The notes under the pieces are model-generated. The model did not search any database and was not told the origin of the DNA. It saw only the letters and a list, made by a program, of their open reading frames with translations. DNA of 20,268 nt from JANYJJ01 sp038241115. Its GTDB lineage: Bacteria; Pseudomonadota; Gammaproteobacteria; Burkholderiales; Burkholderiaceae_C. The stretch covers positions 1 through 20,268 of the forward strand of contig JBBRGA010000060.1 of the NCBI GenBank assembly GCA_038241115.1, in the 5' to 3' direction. Position numbers and translations under genes: made by a program. Shown piece after piece: positions 14,909 through 20,268 of this stretch (position 1 is the stretch's first letter; every line of letters starts with the position of its first letter).

Positions 14909-17265
14909 ACGCGCCGATGCCCCCTGCCCTCTTGGCTGACTCCGTTGCCCCGAAAACTGGCGCGCAGGTAGGCATCAGCCGCCCGCATGAGTCGGCTCAT
15001 TTACACGTGGCCGGTGAAGCGGCCTACATCGACGATCTGCCTGAACTGGCCGGCACCTTGCACGTGGCCTTGGGCTTGTCGCCGGTCGCACATGGCCAGT
15101 TGTTGGCCATTGACGTGGCGAAGATTCGCGCCTTGCCCGGCGTGGTGTGGGTGATGACGGCCGCCGACATTCCGGGGCCCAACGACTGCGGCTCGATCAT
15201 TCACGACGAACCCATCCTGGCCGAAGGCACGGTGCGCTACTTGGGCCAACCGGTGTTTGCGGTGATTGCCAAAACGCGCGATGCGGCCAGGCGAGCCGCA
15301 GCGCATGCAAAGACTGCGCTGACCATCACTCCTTTGCCCGCCGTGCTGACGCCGCGCGCGGCACATGCGCAGGGCAGCTACGTGGTGCCGCCGATGCACC
15401 TGAGCCGCGACACGGCGGGCGGTGCGGCGGTTGCGATCAACGCAGCGCCTCACCAACTGCAAGGCACGCTGAGCGTGGGCGGCCAAGAACAGTTTTACCT
15501 GGAAGGCCAGATCAGCTACGCCGTGCCGAAAGAAAACGACGGCATGCTGGTTCATTGCTCGACGCAGCACCCCAGCGAAATGCAGCACTTGGTGGCCCAC
15601 GCGCTGAAGCTGCAAGCCCACCACGTGCAAGTGGAATGCCGTCGCATGGGCGGCGGGTTTGGCGGCAAGGAGTCGCAGTCGGCACCGTTTGCGTGCATCG
15701 CCGCAGTGGCCGCACGCAAGCTGAACAAGCCGGTGAAATTGCGCCTGGACCGCGACGATGATTTCATGATCACCGGCCGCCGACACTGTTTTGAATACGA
15801 CTACCAGGTCGGTTTTGACGAGGCGGGCCGCGTGCTCGGTTTGGAGGTGAGTTTGATTTCACGCGCCGGCCATTCGGCCGACTTGTCCAGCCCCGTCATG
15901 ACGCGCGCGCTGTGCCACATAGACAACGCCTACTGGCTGCCCGACGTGGCGCTGCACGGCTACTGTGCCCGCACCAACACCCAGAGCAACACCGCGTTTC
16001 GCGGCTTTGGCGGGCCGCAAGGTGCCATCGTGATCGAGAACATTCTCGATACCGTGGCGCGGCGCTTGAAGCTGGATGCGCTTGATGTGCGACGCGCCAA
16101 TTTCTACGGCATCCACTCAAAAAACGTCACGCCGTACGACCAAACCATCACCGACAACATCGTCGATGCGCTGACCACCCAGCTTGAAATCAGCAGCGAC
16201 TACCGAAATCGGCGCACAGGGGCGGCTGCTTTCAACGCCCGAAGCGAAGTGCTGAAACGTGGCATCGCGCTGACGCCGGTGAAGTTCGGTATTTCCTTCA
16301 ACGTCAAGCACTTCAATCAGGCCGGTGCGCTGGTGCATGTGTACGCCGACGGCTCGATTCTGGTGAATCACGGTGGCTGCGAAATGGGCCAGGGCTTGAA
16401 CACCAAAGTGGCACAGGTGGTGGCGCACGAATTGGGCGTGCACTTCGAGCGCGTCCGCGTGACGGCCACCGACACCCAAAAAGTGGCCAACACATCGGCC
16501 ACCGCCGCCAGCACCGGAGCCGACTTGAACGGCAAAGCAGCGCAAGATGCGGCGCGACAAATTCGCGATCGCTTGGCCGCCTGTGCGGCGCGGCACCGCG
16601 GTGGTGATGCGGCATCAGTGCGCTTTGCTGACGACGAAGTTCGCGTCAACGGTGTGGCGTTGGGCTTCGCGGAGTTGGTGCAAATGGCTTACCTGGACAG
16701 CGTGCAGCTGTGGTCAGACGGCTTCTACGCCACGCCCAATTTGCACTGGAACAAGCAAACGCTGAAGGGCCATCCGTTTTACTACTTTGCCTACGGCGCG
16801 GCAGTCAGCGAGGTGGTGGTGGACACCTTGACCGGTGAGTGGAAATTGTTGCGCGCCGACGTGCTGCACGACGTGGGCCGATCGCTCAACCCCGCCGTGG
16901 ACATCGGCCAAATTGAAGGGGCGTTCGTTCAAGGCATGGGTTGGTTGACGATGGAGGAATTGGTGTGGCACCCGGTAAGCGGCGCACTGAGCACGCACGC
17001 ACCGAGCACCTACAAAATTCCCACCGCCAACGATTGCCCCGAGGTTTTCAACGTGCGCCTGTTTGACGGCGACAACGTGCAAGAAACGATTCACCGGTCC
17101 AAGGCAGTCGGTGAGCCGCCCTTGTTGCTGCCGTTTTCGGTGTTCTTTGCGATACGTGACGCGGTGTCGGCCGCAGGCGATCACCTAGTCGACCCACCGC
17201 TTTCAGCTCCCGCAACCGGAGAGTCGATATTGAATGCGGTGAACGCCGTCCGGACGCGTGTTTGA
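14905..17265 (+). CDS. xdhB: Xanthine dehydrogenase large subunit (molybdopterin)
   Basis: Molybdenum-cofactor subunit that hydroxylates hypoxanthine to xanthine and xanthine to urate, 786 residues, normal length. The start is GTG at 14905, inside the xdhA stop (GTGA overlap), with GAGGTGA four bases before it. Cofactor and substrate residues are all visible: GGQEQFYLEGQ (192-202), MGGGFGGKES with E256 (equivalent to bovine Glu802), AFRGFGGPQG with R366 (bovine Arg880), and GEPPLLLP with the catalytic base E737 (bovine Glu1261). Both residues that orient purines are kept, so it is a true xanthine dehydrogenase rather than an aldehyde or CO dehydrogenase relative. An ATG four codons downstream is an alternative start. 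Confidence 0.96.
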   Translation: MNAPMPPALLADSVAPKTGAQVGISRPHESAHLHVAGEAAYIDDLPELAGTLHVALGLSPVAHGQLLAIDVAKIRALPGVVWVMTAADIPGPNDCGSIIHDEPILAEGTVRYLGQPVFAVIAKTRDAARRAAAHAKTALTITPLPAVLTPRAAHAQGSYVVPPMHLSRDTAGGAAVAINAAPHQLQGTLSVGGQEQFYLEGQISYAVPKENDGMLVHCSTQHPSEMQHLVAHALKLQAHHVQVECRRMGGGFGGKESQSAPFACIAAVAARKLNKPVKLRLDRDDDFMITGRRHCFEYDYQVGFDEAGRVLGLEVSLISRAGHSADLSSPVMTRALCHIDNAYWLPDVALHGYCARTNTQSNTAFRGFGGPQGAIVIENILDTVARRLKLDALDVRRANFYGIHSKNVTPYDQTITDNIVDALTTQLEISSDYRNRRTGAAAFNARSEVLKRGIALTPVKFGISFNVKHFNQAGALVHVYADGSILVNHGGCEMGQGLNTKVAQVVAHELGVHFERVRVTATDTQKVANTSATAASTGADLNGKAAQDAARQIRDRLAACAARHRGGDAASVRFADDEVRVNGVALGFAELVQMAYLDSVQLWSDGFYATPNLHWNKQTLKGHPFYYFAYGAAVSEVVVDTLTGEWKLLRADVLHDVGRSLNPAVDIGQIEGAFVQGMGWLTMEELVWHPVSGALSTHAPSTYKIPTANDCPEVFNVRLFDGDNVQETIHRSKAVGEPPLLLPFSVFFAIRDAVSAAGDHLVDPPLSAPATGESILNAVNAVRTRV

Positions 17266-18146
17266 GTCCCTCGTCGACGCACTTACCCAGCGTCAGCAAC
17301 ACGTTTGCTGAGGCGCAAAAGCTGCTCGGGCGCGGCCAGCCCGCAGTGCTCATTGGCGTCAGCGACGCGCGGGGCTCGGTGCCGCGTGAAGCTGGAACGC
17401 GCATGCTGGTCAGCGCAGATTCAACGTTTGGCACGATCGGCGGCGGCCATCTGGAATGGAAGGCGATCGCCACAGCCAGACAGATGTTGATCGTCGCAAG
17501 CGCACCATCACACGCTGAGCAGCCCGGGCACTCTCAAAAGCATCTTGAGCATTACGCACTGGGCCCCGCGCTGGGCCAATGTTGCGGCGGGGCAGTCACA
17601 CTCAGTTTTGAATTGCTCACGCAGGCTCACCTCAACGTGTGGCCGCGCACCGCGCCACGCTTTCATTTGCAGCTGTACGGAGCGGGCCATGTGGGCCGAG
17701 CCATTGCCAATTTGCTGAGCACGCTGAACGTCAGCGTGGATTGGATAGACGAGCGCGAGGATGAATTCCCGTCAACTTTGATGCCACCACACATCCGAAA
17801 GGTGGCAGTGGACGCCGTCGAAGGCGAGGTGCGCAACGCTCCGGCAAATGCGTTTTATCTGGTGCTCACCCACCAGCATGATCTGGACATGCGCATCACT
17901 GAGGCCATTTTGCGCAGAGGCGATTTCGGCTTTTTGGGGCTGATTGGCTCACACACCAAGCACCAGCGTTTTGTTCACCGCTTCGAGGCCAGAGGGATCG
18001 CGCCCGAGCAGATTGCACGCATCACCTGCCCTATCGGAATTGCTGGCATCACCGGCAAAGAGCCCGAAGTGATCGCGGTGGCAGCGGTGGCTCAGTTGTT
18101 GAGCTTGAACTCGAAAGAGACCGCCATAAAAAAAGCGCCAGCATGA
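17262..18146 (+). CDS. xdhC: Xanthine dehydrogenase accessory protein XdhC
   Basis: Cytoplasmic chaperone that binds molybdenum cofactor, promotes its sulfuration and inserts it into XdhB; it is not part of the final enzyme. It has 294 residues. The XdhC/CoxI N-terminal domain shows RGSVPREAGTRM (37-48), GTIGGGHLEW (57-66) and GPALGQCCGG (101-110, with the cofactor-linked cysteine pair). A Rossmann-like C-terminal domain has YGAGHVGRA (139-147) and FLGLIGSHTKHQRF further on. The only reasonable start is TTG at 17262, overlapping the xdhB stop as TTGA; no good ribosome site precedes it, so translation probably depends on coupling to xdhB. Its stop codon lies in the loop of the following terminator. 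Confidence 0.94.
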   Translation: MSPSSTHLPSVSNTFAEAQKLLGRGQPAVLIGVSDARGSVPREAGTRMLVSADSTFGTIGGGHLEWKAIATARQMLIVASAPSHAEQPGHSQKHLEHYALGPALGQCCGGAVTLSFELLTQAHLNVWPRTAPRFHLQLYGAGHVGRAIANLLSTLNVSVDWIDEREDEFPSTLMPPHIRKVAVDAVEGEVRNAPANAFYLVLTHQHDLDMRITEAILRRGDFGFLGLIGSHTKHQRFVHRFEARGIAPEQIARITCPIGIAGITGKEPEVIAVAAVAQLLSLNSKETAIKKAPA

Positions 18147-18157
18147 CTGGCGCTTTT
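18131..18157. terminator. Bidirectional terminator between xdhC and the fasciclin gene
   Basis: A perfect 11-bp stem, AAAAGCGCCAG/CTGGCGCTTTT, closes a 5-base loop. It is flanked by T on the plus side and by a run of A on the other, which reads as T on the minus strand. It can therefore end both the plus-strand xdh transcript and the minus-strand fasciclin transcript. The xdhC TGA is in the loop (18144-18146). Confidence 0.85.
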
Positions 18158-18208
18158 CGGTGAGCATGAACCAGCACAGCATTTGCGCAGGTTCATCAGG
18201 TACAGAAG

Positions 18209-18661
18209 TTATTTCGGCATGATCACGCTGTCGATCACGTGAATCACACCGTTGTCAGCCACGATGTCAGTGGCGGTGACTTTGGCGCCATCGACCATCA
18301 CGCCGTTGGCGGTGGTCACGGTCAACTCTGAACCCTGCACGGTCTTGACCTTGCCGGCCTTCACGTCTTTGGCCATGACTTTGCCTGGCACCACGTGGTA
18401 GGTCAGTACTGCGGTGAGCTTGGCTTTGTCGGCCAGCAGCGCGTCGAGCTGGGCCTTGGGCACTTTGGCAAAGGCGGCATCGGTGGGCGCAAACACGGTG
18501 AACGGACCTGGGCCCTTCAAGGTGTCGATCAGGCCGGCTGCTTTCAAGGCAGTGGCCAGGGTGTTGAAGGTGCCCGCGCCAACGGCGGTGTCAACGATGT
18601 CTTTGGCCTGGGCCGACAGGGCAGCGAGCGTCAGGGCAGATATAACCAACAGCTTTTTCAT
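18209..18661 (-). CDS. Secreted single-domain fasciclin (FAS1) protein
   Basis: A 150-residue exported protein consisting of a signal peptide (residues 1-19, MKKLLVISALTLAALSAQA) and one FAS1 domain. The two conserved FAS1 blocks are present: TVFAPTDAAFAKVP (55-68) and NGVIHVIDSVIMP (137-149), with the YHVVPG motif at 88-93. FAS1 proteins are linked to adhesion or matrix binding in general; no specific role is known here. The start at 18661 has GGAG five bases upstream (plus 18667-18670) and begins the signal peptide; the frame continues to 18790 but with residues of no meaning. It converges on xdhC and shares its terminator. No functional tie to purine genes is evident. Confidence 0.92.
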   Translation of the reverse strand: MKKLLVISALTLAALSAQAKDIVDTAVGAGTFNTLATALKAAGLIDTLKGPGPFTVFAPTDAAFAKVPKAQLDALLADKAKLTAVLTYHVVPGKVMAKDVKAGKVKTVQGSELTVTTANGVMVDGAKVTATDIVADNGVIHVIDSVIMPK

Positions 18662-18791
18662 AAAAACTCCATGAGAACAATTAAGGGACTGCAAAGTAAA
18701 ACCCTGCGGCCCATAGAGTTCGCTCTGGGCAAGAAAGTTCAGGTTGGGAGATGTATTTTTTGGCAACGATTTTTGTGACCACGCAAGCACT
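18662..18791 (-). other. Spacer upstream of the fasciclin gene
   Basis: A 130-base gap, AT-richer than the genes around it, between the methyltransferase stop and the fasciclin start. It should hold the fasciclin promoter. I saw no convincing -35/-10 pair and no strong terminator hairpin after the methyltransferase gene. The only recognisable element is the fasciclin ribosome site at 18667-18670. Confidence 0.4.
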
Positions 18792-19871
18792 TCAAGCCCG
18801 TACCGCCCAGCGCAATTTGGCCGAGCTGGAGCGCGGATTGGCGCGCTGTTCTTCGAATGAAGGGCGGATGAATTCAGGTGCCACAGCGGCGTACACGCCA
18901 GATCGTTCGCCGCTTTGGAAAGCTTTTTTCACGCGCCTGTCCTCACCCGAGTGAAAGCTCAAAATCGCCACGCGCCCGCCTGGTTTCAGGCACACAGGCA
19001 GCGCCGCTAAAAACGCATCGAGCACTGCGAACTCATGGTTCACCGCGATGCGCAGCGCTTGGAACGTGCGCTGCTGTGCCTTTTTGATTTCGACCTTGCG
19101 CTCGCCCTCGGGCAGCTTGAGCGGCAGGTGGGCGTTGAGCGTACGGCGCACCAGTTCAGCCAACTCTGAAGTGGTGCGGAGGTATTGGCCTTGCAAGGCG
19201 GCCGCCAGCGTCACGGCGTAAGGCTCGTCGGCGTTGGCAATCAACAGCTCACGCAGCTCTGCGCGACCAACGGCCAGCAAAAATTCGAAGGCGCTGACAC
19301 CTTGCGACGGGTCCAACCGCAAGTCGAGTGGGCCGTCGAGTTTGAAGCTGAAGCCGCGCGCCGGGTTGTCGATCTGCATGCTCGAAACACCCAGATCGGC
19401 CAAGATGAAATCGAAGCTGCCTCCTGCCTGCGGTAACAAAGTTTCAATGCCAGAAAAGTTCATGCGCATGACCGTGAGCGCGGCTTCGTCGTGCCCCAGT
19501 TTTCGCAGCCGTGCTTCGGTGCGCGGCAGCTCAATGGGATCGACATCCAGCGCGAACACGCGGCCATTCGGCGCCACCAACGGCAGCAGTTCCTGCGTGT
19601 GCCCACCGAAACCGAGCGTCGCATCCAAACCCGTTTCGCCTGGCTGCGGTCGCAAAACACCCAAAATTTGCGCAACACAAATCGGGCGGTGCGTGCCGGC
19701 CGGTGTTTGTCCGCGCTGCATGACTTTGAGCACCTCGTCCGCATTCGCGGCGGGGTCAAGTTCTTTGTACTTTTCCTCGAACTTTTTAGGGTGCGTGCCC
19801 TGGTAACGAACGCGGCGTTTGTGAGCGGGGAGCGGGGGACTGGCGACTGGCGCTGATTTTTCTGGCGGCAC
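18792..19871 (-). CDS. RsmH/MraW-like 16S rRNA (cytosine-N4) methyltransferase with N-terminal extension
   Basis: S-adenosylmethionine-dependent methyltransferase of the RsmH (MraW) family; canonical RsmH modifies C1402 of 16S rRNA. It has 359 residues, about 45-50 more than the usual 310. The extra part is an N-terminal basic region (HKRRVRYQGTHPKKFEEKYK, 17-36). The domain then shows HRPICVAQIL (61-70), the SAM site DATLGFGGHT (83-92), LGVSSMQIDNPARGFSF (160-176), DGPLDLRLD (179-187), SFHSGEDRRVK (305-315, Leu to Gly in the usual FHSLEDR) and NPRSSSAKLRW near the end. It starts with GTG at 19871, six bases after the acyl-CoA synthetase stop, with no clear ribosome site. It is outside a division/cell-wall cluster, so it may be a second RsmH-type gene. 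Confidence 0.85.
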   Translation of the reverse strand: MPPEKSAPVASPPLPAHKRRVRYQGTHPKKFEEKYKELDPAANADEVLKVMQRGQTPAGTHRPICVAQILGVLRPQPGETGLDATLGFGGHTQELLPLVAPNGRVFALDVDPIELPRTEARLRKLGHDEAALTVMRMNFSGIETLLPQAGGSFDFILADLGVSSMQIDNPARGFSFKLDGPLDLRLDPSQGVSAFEFLLAVGRAELRELLIANADEPYAVTLAAALQGQYLRTTSELAELVRRTLNAHLPLKLPEGERKVEIKKAQQRTFQALRIAVNHEFAVLDAFLAALPVCLKPGGRVAILSFHSGEDRRVKKAFQSGERSGVYAAVAPEFIRPSFEEQRANPRSSSAKLRWAVRA

Positions 19872-19876
19872 GGGCG

Positions 19877-20268
19877 TCAGGCCGCGGGCAGCACGTGCGC
19901 TTTGAATTGCTCACGCAAGCGATTTTTCAGCATCTTGCCGGTGGCGCCCAGAGGAATGGCATCCACAAACACCACGTCGTCGGGCGTCCACCATTTGGCT
20001 ATTCGGCCTTCAAAAAAAGCTAGCAACTCGCCGCGTGATACATCGGCGCCGGGCTTCTTCACCACCACCAGCAGGGGGCGCTCATCCCACTTGGGGTGAA
20101 AGGCGGCAATGCATGCTGCCATCGCCACACTGGGGTGAGCCATGGCGATGTTCTCGAGGTCGATGGAACCTATCCATTCGCCGCCTGATTTGATGACGTC
20201 TTTGCTGCGGTCGGTGATGTGCATGTAGCCGTCGGCGTCGATCGTCGCGACGTCGCCGGTCGGGAACC
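19877..20268 (-). CDS. Acyl-CoA synthetase (AMP-forming), C-terminal part only
   Basis: C-terminal 130 residues of an AMP-dependent acyl-CoA synthetase of the fatty-acid (FadD/AlkK-like) type; the N-terminal three quarters lie beyond the right edge. Visible landmarks are FPTGDVATIDADGYMHI (hinge and adenylate-binding TGD), DRSKDVIKSGGEWI, and near the end PLGATGKMLKNRLRE with the catalytic lysine. It probably activates a medium- or long-chain carboxylic acid to its CoA thioester; chain length cannot be judged. Its stop codon is five bases before the methyltransferase GTG, so the two are likely co-transcribed. Confidence 0.9.
   Translation of the reverse strand, partial: FPTGDVATIDADGYMHITDRSKDVIKSGGEWIGSIDLENIAMAHPSVAMAACIAAFHPKWDERPLLVVVKKPGADVSRGELLAFFEGRIAKWWTPDDVVFVDAIPLGATGKMLKNRLREQFKAHVLPAA

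Noticed and set aside
18662..18790. Longer fasciclin protein starting at 18790
   Set aside because: The start at 18661 begins a textbook signal peptide and has GGAG five bases upstream. The extension would bury the signal peptide.
1..20268. CRISPR array, insertion sequence, prophage, tRNA or toxin-antitoxin genes
   Set aside because: No regularly spaced long repeats, transposase motifs, terminal inverted repeats, phage genes or tRNA-like cloverleaf were seen. The window looks like ordinary chromosomal backbone.

Overview
The window looks like a chromosomal segment of a high-GC betaproteobacterium, most likely Burkholderiales/Comamonadaceae. This rests on the style of the protein sequences and the gene set (YbbP-type permease, BMP-family purine ABC transporter, XdhABC, GuaD, LysR regulator). 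It is inference from recognition, not from a database search. No rRNA, tRNA, insertion sequence, prophage or CRISPR array is visible. Genes are tightly packed and no stretch without a gene exceeds about 135 bases.

Layout. 1-1865 (minus): an FtsX/YbbP-type ABC permease, cut at the left edge. 2001-2828 (plus): a DODA/YgiD-type extradiol dioxygenase. 2871-3980 (minus): an orphan BMP-family periplasmic binding protein. 4071-4826 (minus): a TerC-family membrane protein. 4881-5921 (minus): an adenine-deaminase-type member of the adenosine deaminase family. 6027-10912 (minus): a complete BMP-type ABC importer (ATPase, two permeases, lipoprotein binding protein). 10928-12280 (minus): guanine deaminase. 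12290-13282 (minus): a LysR-family regulator. 13376-18146 (plus, divergent): xdhA-xdhB-xdhC. 18209-18661 (minus): a secreted FAS1/fasciclin protein. 18792-19871 (minus): an RsmH-like methyltransferase with an N-terminal extension. 19877 to the right edge (minus): the C-terminal part of an acyl-CoA synthetase.

Function. The core (4881-18146) reads as one purine-base catabolism locus. The importer brings purines in. Adenine deaminase makes hypoxanthine and guanine deaminase makes xanthine. XdhAB oxidises hypoxanthine and xanthine to urate, and XdhC matures the molybdenum cofactor. A LysR regulator sits at the hinge between the two divergent transcription units, next to a repeated ATACGC-type motif that is a plausible operator. 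Genes for urate breakdown and for cleaving nucleosides are not in the window.

The points most worth a second look are: a strong terminator hairpin wedged directly before the adenine deaminase ribosome binding site; a second, differently anchored BMP protein without its own transporter; the non-standard RsmH paralogue beside an acyl-CoA synthetase; and the ATACGC array. No wholly novel defence or mobile system was found.
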